DNA of 51,083 nt from a virus: the IMG/VR virus record IMGVR_UViG_3300042988_002169, positions 1-51,083 of that record. One strand, 5' to 3'. Made by a program: the position numbers and the translations under genes. The notes under the pieces are model-generated. The model was not told the origin of the DNA, ran no database searches, and saw nothing but the letters and a program-made list of their open reading frames with translations. Below, piece after piece: positions 36,865 through 43,467 of this stretch (positions within the stretch are counted from its first letter, which is position 1; each line of letters starts with the position of its first letter).

Positions 36865-37569
36865 TTATTCTACACCTAAATATTTATGAACCTGCAGAGA
36901 AATTCTATATCCATATTTTAAAGAAATATTTTTTATACAGTTTAAATTTTCTTCATTTTTCTCTTTATTATATTCATCCATAGGGGAAATATAGATAGGG
37001 ACACCTTTGGAAATAGGACGAGCTAAAGGAATATATTTATTAGTTTGTGGATTAATAATTGGTAATCCATCATTTTCACTATAATTATTAGAACTAATAA
37101 TATATTTATATGCTTTAATCCATTGTTCTAATTTAGGATGTAATTTCCCAGTTTTTGGAGAACATACAATATGGAAATTAGTATTTGTAACGGGAAGATC
37201 TTCTATCCATACAGAACCAGAGGTTTCAACTTGAACAATATAATGTAAATTTAATAATTCTCTACATAATCTAGAACACAATGGTTGTAGAAAGGGCTCA
37301 CCCCCTGTTATAACAATTAGTCTAGTGTGATCTGGAGTTATTTTTTCTATTTTTTCTAATGCTTCATTAATACTTAAATGACGAATATCTGTTTCGAAAT
37401 CAGTATCACAGAAATTGCATTTAAGAGTACAATGAGCTAATCTAATAAAGGTACTAGGCCATCCACTGAATAGACCTTCACCCTGTATAGTATAGAATAT
37501 ATCCTTTACAAAAAGAACGTTATGATATTTAAAATCTTTTTGTGAATAAATTTTATTTTTTCCAAACAT
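36865..37569 (-). CDS. queE: 7-carboxy-7-deazaguanine synthase, radical SAM (QueE, 234 aa)
   Basis: YTIQGEGLFSGWPSTFIRL is the QueE N-terminal signature. The 4Fe-4S ligands are C47, C51 and C54 (CTLKCNFC, CxxxCxxC), followed by DTDFET and the SAM-binding ITGGEPFLQ. It converts 6-carboxy-tetrahydropterin to 7-carboxy-7-deazaguanine. An AGPI-like SPKTG segment (VCSPKTGKL) is also conserved. Belongs to a minus-strand operon with several unknown genes; QueC lies about 5 kb away. No QueD is visible, so the substrate enzyme is either elsewhere in the genome or supplied by the host. Confidence 0.93.
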   Translation of the reverse strand: MFGKNKIYSQKDFKYHNVLFVKDIFYTIQGEGLFSGWPSTFIRLAHCTLKCNFCDTDFETDIRHLSINEALEKIEKITPDHTRLIVITGGEPFLQPLCSRLCRELLNLHYIVQVETSGSVWIEDLPVTNTNFHIVCSPKTGKLHPKLEQWIKAYKYIISSNNYSENDGLPIINPQTNKYIPLARPISKGVPIYISPMDEYNKEKNEENLNCIKNISLKYGYRISLQVHKYLGVE

Positions 37570-37572
37570 GGT

Positions 37573-38439
37573 TTAAATAGTTTTGAGTTTTATGATTTCC
37601 CAACTTTCCTTAGTTAATGTTCCATGTGGTAATTTAAGTAATTCGTCAATACTAAAATGTTCTAATAATAAAGTATTTATTAAATCTTTTTTTTCAATTG
37701 AATATCTATATGTTGATTTAAATTCTTTTTTCTTTATAATTTGTTTTAAATTATAATCATGAAAATAATCAATTATGCCATATAGATCAAAAAATTGATG
37801 AAACCATATGTCAGATTTATATATTTCATTGATTAAATATGGATTATTTAAAATACATGTTTCTATAAAATAACTAAAATCGTTCTTTAAGTTTATAGAA
37901 AAATGAGTTAATGTGTCTGATATAGTTTTAAAAGAAGAATTTGGGTATTCTTTACAAGTATTTAATATTTTATTATATAGTACTTCTTTTAACTGAATAT
38001 TATAATTATTCCCAACCACACTCATAGATGATAATTGCTGGTTCATATTTGAATTATCTAACCAGGTATTAAAAGTATGAGAAGAAGTTAGAAGTTTTTC
38101 AGAAATTATTTTTTTGATGTCCGTTATTAAAAATACAATATTATAAAGTAAAGAACCAATACTATTTATTTTTATAGTATTAGCGCTAAAATTCATATCC
38201 GTATATGTATTAGATTGTATATCATTTAGTGTTTTTATATATAAATATAGTTGATTTTCTAATTCAATTTGTTTTATTTCATTTTTAAATGATAACGTTT
38301 TAAAATTAGGTGTAAAAACTATATTGTCAAATTTTTTAAAGATAAAACTATTACTATATATGAATTTTTCATAAAAATCTTTAGGAAATATTTTTTGTAT
38401 AAAATCAATCTCATCCTCAAGAGAATTAAAGGAATTCAT
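37573..38439 (-). CDS. Unknown 288-aa protein with C-terminal WExIKL tail
   Basis: Helical, Phe/Asn/Ile-rich. Overlaps the exonuclease stop by 4 nt and lies 3 nt before queE. The C-terminal HGTLTKESWEIIKLKTI resembles that of the 208-aa protein at 35661, and both share a repeated NxxxYNIxLKE-type helix pattern, so the two may be diverged paralogues. Function unknown. Confidence 0.65.
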   Translation of the reverse strand: MNSFNSLEDEIDFIQKIFPKDFYEKFIYSNSFIFKKFDNIVFTPNFKTLSFKNEIKQIELENQLYLYIKTLNDIQSNTYTDMNFSANTIKINSIGSLLYNIVFLITDIKKIISEKLLTSSHTFNTWLDNSNMNQQLSSMSVVGNNYNIQLKEVLYNKILNTCKEYPNSSFKTISDTLTHFSINLKNDFSYFIETCILNNPYLINEIYKSDIWFHQFFDLYGIIDYFHDYNLKQIIKKKEFKSTYRYSIEKKDLINTLLLEHFSIDELLKLPHGTLTKESWEIIKLKTI

Positions 38440-38954
38440 TTAAGTAAATCAATTAGGATTCTAGCGGATTGTCTAGCATCATTTAAAGGATGATGAATTG
38501 GAAGTTCATTTTCTTCCCTTTTAAAAGTAGTTAAAGGATTAATATCTTTAGCTATTAATAAAGAAGATAAATCTAATAATGGATATGGACCAAAAAATTC
38601 ACGAATTTCATTATCTTTAATACATTGAGATAAAAAATTTGTTTCAACTGGCCAGCTACAATCTGCAACTAAATATCCATCAAATCCAAATCTAGATCTA
38701 AATTTTTCCCAATCATCCCAAAAAAGTTTACGAACAATACCTGGATTTAAACAATTATATTCAAAAATTGGTATATTATTTTTAACCCAAGTATGATTTA
38801 TTAATGTTCCACTAGCTTTTTCTGGATTACATGCAATTAATCTTTCATTTATAATTGATAGATCTTTAATAACAACGTATCCTACGGCAAATCCTTCACC
38901 GTGTAAACCAATAGATTCTATATCAAATACCATAAAATTTTTTTTATTATACAT
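38436..38954 (-). CDS. DEDDh-type 3'-5' exonuclease (172 aa)
   Basis: FDIESIGLHGEGFAVGYVVI near residue 10 gives ExoI (DxE), ADCSWPVETNFL near 98 gives the ExoII Asp, and HHPLNDARQSA near 155 gives ExoIII with His and Asp five residues apart (HxxxxD). This is the RNase T/DnaQ fold. Small size indicates a single catalytic domain, perhaps for primer, RNA or DNA-end processing. First gene after the small-RNA array; a promoter for it was not seen nearer than RNA 5. Confidence 0.85.
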   Translation of the reverse strand: MYNKKNFMVFDIESIGLHGEGFAVGYVVIKDLSIINERLIACNPEKASGTLINHTWVKNNIPIFEYNCLNPGIVRKLFWDDWEKFRSRFGFDGYLVADCSWPVETNFLSQCIKDNEIREFFGPYPLLDLSSLLIAKDINPLTTFKREENELPIHHPLNDARQSARILIDLLK

Positions 38955-38982
38955 AATTTTCTTTTAAAAAAAATAAACAAGT

Positions 38983-39135
38983 AAAAAGGCGCCGAACACC
39001 CGTAGGTGCTCAACTATCGAAATCACTGCCAATTCCGCAGGCGCGAACACTCCTTGTCCAGGGGAGCCAATTTACCTCGCCCAATGATATTGCTATCATC
39101 GTATTCTCTAACGGTCCGAAGACTTTCGAGGCGAA
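38983..39135 (-). ncRNA. Small RNA 5 of the array (about 150 nt)
   Basis: Bounded by a promoter motif (39138-39157) and a terminator: GAGCACC (39011-39005) pairs with GGTGTTC (39000-38994) including one G.U that only works in minus-strand RNA, then GGCGCCTTTTT. Internal pairings include CCTCG/CGAGG near the 5' end and ATGATA/TATCAT with a GCAA loop. GC content is far above the surrounding genes. Contains no convincing ORF. Confidence 0.65.
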
Positions 39136-39137
39136 CA

Positions 39138-39157
39138 CTATATTATATCTATATCAA
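39138..39157 (-). promoter_or_regulatory. Promoter motif for small RNA 5
   Basis: Minus strand: TTGATATAGATATAATATAG. Contains TATAAT 7 nt before the predicted start at about 39135. Confidence 0.75.
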
Positions 39158-39175
39158 ATATTTGAAAACACAAAT

Positions 39176-39302
39176 AAAAAAAGTTTCGGAGGGAGTGTGT
39201 TAATCTCCCTCCTAGTCATTCTCCTTCGGATCTCTGGGCTTAAAAACTTAACACTTCATTTTTACACGGATGACTGTCCCAGACGATCATTTGTGTGCGC
39301 AC
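39176..39302 (-). ncRNA. Small RNA 4 of the array (about 127 nt)
   Basis: Promoter motif at 39305-39324; terminator is GGAGGGAG/CTCCCTCC followed by GAAACTTTTTTT. Two long-range helices interleave: TCTGGG (39283-39278) with CCCAGA (39238-39233), extended by GATC/GATC, and AGTCAT (39275-39270) with ATGACT (39219-39214). Order S1-S2-S1'-S2' is an H-type pseudoknot. Confidence 0.68.
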
Positions 39303-39304
39303 CA

Positions 39305-39324
39305 TTATATAATATCTATATAAA
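39305..39324 (-). promoter_or_regulatory. Promoter motif for small RNA 4
   Basis: Minus strand: TTTATATAGATATTATATAA. It follows directly on the T tract of the RNA 3 terminator. Confidence 0.75.
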
Positions 39325-39330
39325 TAAATT

Positions 39331-39550
39331 AAAAATAAAATAGGCCCCACACCCAGGAGAAAAATCTTCTGGGTGTGTACTCTATTATCTCGAACTCTCA
39401 TGCGAGGTACAAGAGAATTCAAAGCCTATGATTTTTCGTTCAGTAGTTATAGACATAATACTGAACCTAGTCAACTTCGGTACTGAAGGAATTGTAAGTT
39501 GACGAACTTACCTCCAGATCCTCCTCATTAGTGGCCACCAACGATTTGGA
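39331..39550 (-). ncRNA. Small RNA 3 of the array (about 220 nt)
   Basis: Promoter motif at 39553-39572; terminator is ACACCCAG/CTGGGTGT followed by a T-rich tail (39340-39331). Strong internal hairpins: GTTCAGTA/TACTGAAC, GAATTCTC/GAGAGTTC, and two mutually exclusive ones sharing AACTT, namely GTAAGTT/AACTTAC (local) and GTCAACTT/AAGTTGAC (longer range). Confidence 0.68.
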
Positions 39551-39552
39551 TA

Positions 39553-39572
39553 CTATATAATATCTATATAAA
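39553..39572 (-). promoter_or_regulatory. Promoter motif for small RNA 3
   Basis: Minus strand: TTTATATAGATATTATATAG, nearly identical to the RNA 4 promoter. Confidence 0.75.
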
Positions 39573-39576
39573 TAAA

Positions 39577-39789
39577 ATAAAAACAAGTAGATTTTTATAT
39601 ACCCAATTGCTTGGATATATAAAAATCTACTTTTGCTCTGATCTTTGTCTGGGTAGAGCAATATCGGACCAGGGTGTATCGCCACCGTCGCCACATTATT
39701 CCTTGAAGGATAGTTATTCTGGCTAATCGCCATGGGAAGTGGTCCCTAACTATCCATTACTGTATAAAATAAACAATTGTATATTTTAT
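39577..39789 (-). ncRNA. Small RNA 2 of the array (about 210 nt)
   Basis: Promoter motif at 39792-39812; the terminator is a very long stem (AAGTAGATTTTTATATA with its complement) followed by GTTTTTATTTT. A clear three-way junction: GGATAGTTA (39755-39747) closes with TAACTATCC (39716-39708) around hairpins GGGA/TCCC and TGGC/GCCA. Further 3' are GGTG/CACC and the 7-bp TTGCTCT/AGAGCAA hairpin. Confidence 0.7.
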
Positions 39790-39791
39790 AT

Positions 39792-39812
39792 TATACTAAT
39801 ATCTATATATAA
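39792..39812 (-). promoter_or_regulatory. Promoter motif for small RNA 2
   Basis: Minus strand: TTATATATAGATATTAGTATA, the most divergent copy 3' of the TATAGATAT core. Confidence 0.65.
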
Positions 39813-39824
39813 TTTTTACAAAAA

Positions 39825-39957
39825 TAAAAAAATTAGATCCGCCTGGAGATCGAAATACCGCAATATTAAGATCTCCAGACTTACCATTTTGTTTAACCAG
39901 GAATAGTCAAAACCTGTCGACCTATGGTCTAACCCAGAAGATTATGCGGTTCTAGGC
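39825..39957 (-). ncRNA. Small RNA 1 of the array (about 133 nt)
   Basis: Promoter motif at 39962-39981; ends in CTGGAGATC/GATCTCCAG (39878-39870 with 39851-39843) and a T tract (39832-39825). The hairpin loop contains TGCGGT, complementary to ACCGCA near the RNA 5' end (39950-39945), a possible pseudoknot. Additional small helices are GACC/GGTC and CAGG/CCTG. Confidence 0.66.
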
Positions 39958-39961
39958 TATC

Positions 39962-39981
39962 TTATTATATCTATATAAAAT
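39962..39981 (-). promoter_or_regulatory. Promoter motif for small RNA 1
   Basis: Minus strand: TTTTATATAGATATAATAAG. It lies just after the terminator of the 40028-40414 gene. Confidence 0.75.
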
Positions 39982-39993
39982 TTTTGAAAATAA

Positions 39994-40023
39994 AAAGGCC
40001 TTCTGTTTTATTAGAAGGCCTTT
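39994..40023 (-). terminator. Intrinsic terminator (minus strand)
   Basis: AAAGGCCTTCT pairs with AGAAGGCCTTT around an 8-nt loop, then TTTTATTTTC on the minus strand. It ends the 40028-40414 transcript. Confidence 0.92.
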
Positions 40024-40027
40024 CATT

Positions 40028-40414
40028 CTATTTTGAAAGTGCTGAAAGTTGTTCTTTCAGTGATTGGTGAGTTTTTATGAGTTCTTTGATTTCAGTTTCA
40101 TTAAAATCATTATTTATTATTTTTTGCACTAAGTATTCTTCAAATTTTAACATTTCTATTGAAGAATTTAATAGGCTTGTTATTGATCCTTGTAATATTT
40201 CTAATTGTCCATCATATCCTTTGATGACTTCTTTATAGAATTCGATAGACGATTCATACATCTTCGAATTCTTTTCCAATAGTTCAGATGCATGTTGATC
40301 CATTAGCTCGTATGGTAACATATATTTTGCACGTTTAGATCTTATCGTATCTATAATTGCAAAAATAACTACCACAATAATAATAAACCAAGCAGGCACG
40401 AAAAAATTTAACAT
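40028..40414 (-). CDS. Membrane-anchored coiled-coil protein, unknown (128 aa)
   Basis: The N-terminus has one clear membrane segment (WFIIIVVVIFAIIDTI, residues 9-24) followed by RSKR, giving N-out/C-in topology by the positive-inside rule. The remaining 100 residues are helical and coiled-coil-like (SSIEFYKEVIKGYDGQLEIL). Monocistronic, with its own promoter motif and terminator. Could be an inner-membrane factor (lysis control, superinfection exclusion), but nothing specific is seen. Confidence 0.75.
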   Translation of the reverse strand: MLNFFVPAWFIIIVVVIFAIIDTIRSKRAKYMLPYELMDQHASELLEKNSKMYESSIEFYKEVIKGYDGQLEILQGSITSLLNSSIEMLKFEEYLVQKIINNDFNETEIKELIKTHQSLKEQLSALSK

Positions 40415-40437
40415 GATAATTTTAAGTTTGATTAAAT

Positions 40438-40456
40438 GATATAATATCTATACTAA
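40438..40456 (-). promoter_or_regulatory. Promoter motif for the membrane protein gene
   Basis: Minus strand: TTAGTATAGATATTATATC, about 24 nt before the ATG at 40414. It overlaps the stop codon of the amidotransferase gene. Confidence 0.72.
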
Positions 40457-41121
40457 TTAGCGAAAAAATATTTATCATCAATATTTTTAAAAGTATCAAC
40501 AACTACAAGTTGTTTTGTAGTAAAATTTAATTGAAAAAGTTTATTTGGGGGAAGTTCAATAGCCTCTTCAAATATTTGTGAAGATATAGTCAGATCATCA
40601 TTATAATAAATTATTGAACTTTTATTTCTAAATAGTAATGCTTCGTTATTTTGTTTAATATATAAACATGCAAAAGAAGCATCTAAAAATTTCAAAGAAC
40701 CTAATAATCCATTTTCAATAATATCTGCTAAAATAGCATATGTGTCCCATTCAAATTTTTGATTTAATAATCTTTCTAGTCTTATCATATCTCTAGTTTT
40801 AACAATACCATTATGGTATAAATAGTGATTTATATTTTTATCTTGAATATGAGCAGGATGTATATAAGCATCGTTCTTTATCAAACCTCCCGTTGGAGCT
40901 TGATTATGCATTACTATATACTTATCATTGAATTCGGAAGAATTTATAAGTTCTGATAATTCTTCAACTTCAAGTTCACCAAAACCTTGTTTTATAATAT
41001 TGAAATCAAGATTTTTTGGATTAATATATCCTATTGAATGACTAAAATTCCCTCTAATCTTATTTAATTGGTATAATCCAATAACATAATCTCTATCAAA
41101 TGATCCAATTATACTACACAT
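40453..41121 (-). CDS. Class II glutamine amidotransferase-like protein (222 aa)
   Basis: MCSIIGS places the nucleophile Cys at position 2, exposed on Met removal, as in Ntn-type (class II) amidotransferases. HNQAPTGG (about residue 71) and the YHNGIV motif near 104, matching the family's HNGxI, are conserved, as is DASFACLYI. Such domains release ammonia from glutamine. Some phages carry this domain joined to QueC for amidated 7-deazaguanine; here it is a separate gene in the same strand and region as queC. Overlaps the YwbE-like gene by 8 nt. Confidence 0.83.
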   Translation of the reverse strand: MCSIIGSFDRDYVIGLYQLNKIRGNFSHSIGYINPKNLDFNIIKQGFGELEVEELSELINSSEFNDKYIVMHNQAPTGGLIKNDAYIHPAHIQDKNINHYLYHNGIVKTRDMIRLERLLNQKFEWDTYAILADIIENGLLGSLKFLDASFACLYIKQNNEALLFRNKSSIIYYNDDLTISSQIFEEAIELPPNKLFQLNFTTKQLVVVDTFKNIDDKYFFAN

Positions 41122-41359
41122 CTGTTATTATCCGTTGAACTCGTCCGACTTTACCATCAGACAGCATTACTTTGATTCCTCTAGTATGTATTTTTCCAGG
41201 AGATAAAATTTTATATACCTCACCTCTAGTTAAAATACCAGTAGGTTGATCTTTTTTTAGGACAATATCAACAACTTGTTTTCTTTTTATATTTTCACGA
41301 ACCATATGTTCGTCTTTGTTTAATTCTAATATTAAGTTATTTATATTATTCAATATCAT
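41114..41359 (-). CDS. YwbE-like (DUF2196) protein (81 aa)
   Basis: The core VDIVLKKDQPTGILTRGEVYKI followed by HTRGIKVMLSDGKVGRVQRI matches the small bacterial YwbE family, here with an extra N-terminal helix (residues 1-20). The family's function is not established. It overlaps both the preceding small membrane gene (14 nt) and the amidotransferase gene, in an operon with thymidylate kinase. Confidence 0.75.
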   Translation of the reverse strand: MILNNINNLILELNKDEHMVRENIKRKQVVDIVLKKDQPTGILTRGEVYKILSPGKIHTRGIKVMLSDGKVGRVQRIITDV

Positions 41360-41498
41360 TGCTGTTACCTATATTTATAGATACTAATAATAGTAGTATT
41401 ATAATTATTAATATTTTAGTATCGATTGGAACTTTATCTAAAAATTTAAATACTTGTTTTTCAATTTCAAATACATTTAAATCATATTTTGGAAACAT
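41346..41498 (-). CDS. Small membrane protein (50 aa)
   Basis: ATG 41498, TAA ending at 41346. The sequence starts MFPKYDLNVFEIEKQVFKFL and carries the membrane segment ILIIIILLLLVSINIG near residues 34-45. It overlaps the tmk stop by 17 nt and the YwbE-like start by 14 nt, filling what would otherwise be a 122-nt gap in a tight operon; this supports it being real. Function unknown. Confidence 0.55.
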   Translation of the reverse strand: MFPKYDLNVFEIEKQVFKFLDKVPIDTKILIIIILLLLVSINIGNSNDIE

Positions 41499-42105
41499 GA
41501 TCGATCATAATTTTTAATCTTTCTTCTACATCAATATAAGGAATTTTAATACCAAGACCCATTTTTTCAAACATATTATATGATGATCTGCAATTATCCA
41601 ATAATTCAAGATCATTTTCTAAAATATCATTCCCTCTTGTCACTTCTCTAAGATTTTTAATTTTTAAATAATTTTCAAGATCAATATCCATTATAAATGT
41701 AATATCTGGCACTGGTAATTCAAATATTTTTGTATTTAAATATACAAGTTGATCGATTACAGTTTCAGATTTCTGAATATTTTTTAATCTGGCGCATGAA
41801 TATGCAATATTCGATAATATATATCTGTCTGCAATAACTATATCATTATTTTCTAAAAGATGTTTGAGAATTATTTTATAATTGAATTTATCACAATCAA
41901 ATAGTGTATTTATTATCCAAGGTTCAAGATCACTTCTATATTCATTATTTAAATATTTTGAAATGATTTGTCCATAAGGAGATTCATATTGAGGAAATTT
42001 TATTCTTATAGTTTTTGCTTTTATAATATCGGTACAATATTTATATAATTCTTTAATTATTGTCGTTTTTCCTGAACCATCAATACCTTCAATTACTATA
42101 AACAT
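41482..42105 (-). CDS. tmk: Thymidylate kinase (207 aa)
   Basis: P-loop GIDGSGKTT (residues 7-15), the DR(Y) motif in IVIADRYILSNIAYS near 95, and LPVPDITFIMDIDLE typical of dTMP kinases. Normal length. It phosphorylates dTMP to dTDP to supply phage DNA synthesis. Located in a minus-strand operon with queC upstream and the YwbE-like and amidotransferase genes downstream. Confidence 0.92.
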   Translation of the reverse strand: MFIVIEGIDGSGKTTIIKELYKYCTDIIKAKTIRIKFPQYESPYGQIISKYLNNEYRSDLEPWIINTLFDCDKFNYKIILKHLLENNDIVIADRYILSNIAYSCARLKNIQKSETVIDQLVYLNTKIFELPVPDITFIMDIDLENYLKIKNLREVTRGNDILENDLELLDNCRSSYNMFEKMGLGIKIPYIDVEERLKIMIDHVSKI

Positions 42106-42107
42106 AA

Positions 42108-42473
42108 TTAGAATGTGAAGTTTTCAAACTGTCCGCGATATAAACTATAGCATTCACATATAAAACGAATATTATGAATATCACCAATATCTTTAATAAT
42201 AATATTAAATCTTTCATCATAAATACTTATAATCTCATTTATTTCAAATATTTCTTTAATATTTGAATCTGAAAATGGTATATAAATTTTATTATTTTTT
42301 AGAATATCTTTTATAACATGATTTATATCACTATAAAAAAATACAGATCCATCATTAGTAATAGGATATCTATTTTCTCCATCTGTATATGTATATAATT
42401 GATATTTATTAAAAACAGATGTCCACTGAAATAGACTAATTATCTCCATCGATTTGTTTACGGATATAATCAA
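42108..42473 (-). CDS. Unknown 121-aa protein
   Basis: Overlaps the upstream 63-aa gene by 38 nt and lies 2 nt before tmk. The first ATG at 42473 may not be the true start; an ATG about 24 nt later (MEIISLFQW) would reduce the overlap. Alpha/beta sequence ending RFICECYSLYRGQFENFTF. No family recognised; in particular it lacks the HHxxH-type metal site of QueD. Confidence 0.6.
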   Translation of the reverse strand: MIISVNKSMEIISLFQWTSVFNKYQLYTYTDGENRYPITNDGSVFFYSDINHVIKDILKNNKIYIPFSDSNIKEIFEINEIISIYDERFNIIIKDIGDIHNIRFICECYSLYRGQFENFTF

Positions 42474-42627
42474 AAGTTTCAGTTAATGACATTTGTGGTA
42501 AATGAGATATTTTTATTATTCTATTATTTGTTAAAATAATTTCTATTTTATTATTATCATAATCAATATTTAATTCATCTATTGAACTACATGCAACAAA
42601 TTTAGTATCAGAAAGTTTTATTAACAT
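42436..42627 (-). CDS. Unknown small protein (63 aa)
   Basis: I choose ATG 42627 because GGAG lies 6 nt upstream, inside the end of queC; an upstream in-frame ATG (42648) has no RBS. It overlaps queC by 7 nt. Beta-strand pattern (KFVACSSIDELNIDYDNNKI) resembling small KTSC-like or PH-like phage proteins, without firm assignment. Confidence 0.6.
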   Translation of the reverse strand: MLIKLSDTKFVACSSIDELNIDYDNNKIEIILTNNRIIKISHLPQMSLTETFDYIRKQIDGDN

Positions 42628-43334
42628 GTTACACTCCATGGGGTCCATGGAATATCAATTTGATATGAAATAGGATCTACTAGATGATTTTCCATAAATG
42701 CTTTAATTCTTTCTGCACAACTAGGACATTTACCACAACTTTCTCCTAGTTCGTTAGGATTATAACAAGTATGGCAATTTTCAAATGGTACATTTAATTC
42801 CTTACCAATTTTAATTTCATCTGCTTTTGATAAATGTACAAAAGGTGCAGATATTTTAATTTCATGCAAACGATTTAATTGAGATATTTCATTTATTTTA
42901 TTGATAAATTCCTGACTATTATCCCAATATGCATATAAATCTTGTGATTGTGATGCAATAAATATTTCATCCGCATCATGTGATTCAGCAAATGATAGAG
43001 TTAAAGCTAGAAATATTAAATTACGATATGGTACATATGTAACTGGTTGAGGATTCCCTAATATTTCTTTAATTGTAGGGACTTCAATTTCACTACCTTT
43101 TATTAAAGAACTAGATGTAGATACTAAATCTCCAAGAAAAGAAATATCAATTATTTTATGTTCAATATTTAACAGATCACATGTTATTTTAGCTTTTTCA
43201 ACTTCAATTGAATGCCGTTGCCCATAATTAAAAGTTAGGGCTTTTACTTTATCTGCTCCAAATTCACTTACTATTTTATAAGTGAGTACAGTAGAATCTA
43301 ATCCACCAGATAAACTAATTGCTTTATTTTTCAT
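42621..43334 (-). CDS. queC: 7-cyano-7-deazaguanine (preQ0) synthase (QueC, 237 aa)
   Basis: ATP-PPase signature SGGLDS (residues 9-14), FNYGQRH near 39, TYVPYRN near 98, and the zinc-binding cysteines HTCYNPNELGESCGKCPSC near 190-207. It converts 7-carboxy-7-deazaguanine and ammonia to preQ0 using ATP. Full length, no fusion to an amidotransferase, unlike the Gat-QueC fusions described in some phages. The start is preceded by an overlapping small membrane gene. Confidence 0.95.
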   Translation of the reverse strand: MKNKAISLSGGLDSTVLTYKIVSEFGADKVKALTFNYGQRHSIEVEKAKITCDLLNIEHKIIDISFLGDLVSTSSSLIKGSEIEVPTIKEILGNPQPVTYVPYRNLIFLALTLSFAESHDADEIFIASQSQDLYAYWDNSQEFINKINEISQLNRLHEIKISAPFVHLSKADEIKIGKELNVPFENCHTCYNPNELGESCGKCPSCAERIKAFMENHLVDPISYQIDIPWTPWSVTC

Positions 43335-43467
43335 ACAAAAGATCTATTTTTTTATTAAAAATATTAAGTAAATACCAAATCATAACGCCGCAATATAGAA
43401 GCTCAGATAATGAACTCGCATTAACTGCTAATATTCCAGTACAAATAATTAAAATAAACTCAGTCAT
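43324..43467 (-). CDS. Small membrane protein (47 aa)
   Basis: ATG 43467 overlaps the polymerase-C stop as ATGA, and its own TAA lies 11 nt inside queC, so it bridges the two genes in a coupled operon. Sequence: EFILIICTGILAVNAS then a second hydrophobic stretch LLYCGVMIWYLLNIF, ending in charged NKKIDLLYEK. Two short membrane hairpins are possible (holin-like size), but function is unknown. Confidence 0.55.
   Translation of the reverse strand: MTEFILIICTGILAVNASSLSELLYCGVMIWYLLNIFNKKIDLLYEK

Noticed and set aside
39006-39733. Open reading frames of 60-88 codons in the small-RNA region (39006-39203 plus; 39240-39422 and 39467-39733 minus)
   Set aside because: Each crosses promoter motifs and terminator hairpins, lacks an RBS, and encodes Cys/Arg/Tyr-rich low-plausibility sequence; the structured-RNA reading explains the bases better.
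38983-39981. tRNA genes in the GC-richer units
   Set aside because: No unit gives a 7-bp acceptor stem with a proper TTCRA-type T loop and anticodon arm; the stems found are incompatible with a cloverleaf.
42108-42473. QueD (6-carboxy-tetrahydropterin synthase) candidate near queC
   Set aside because: It has no HxH zinc site, Cys/His catalytic pair or similar core; the pathway step is not visible in the window.
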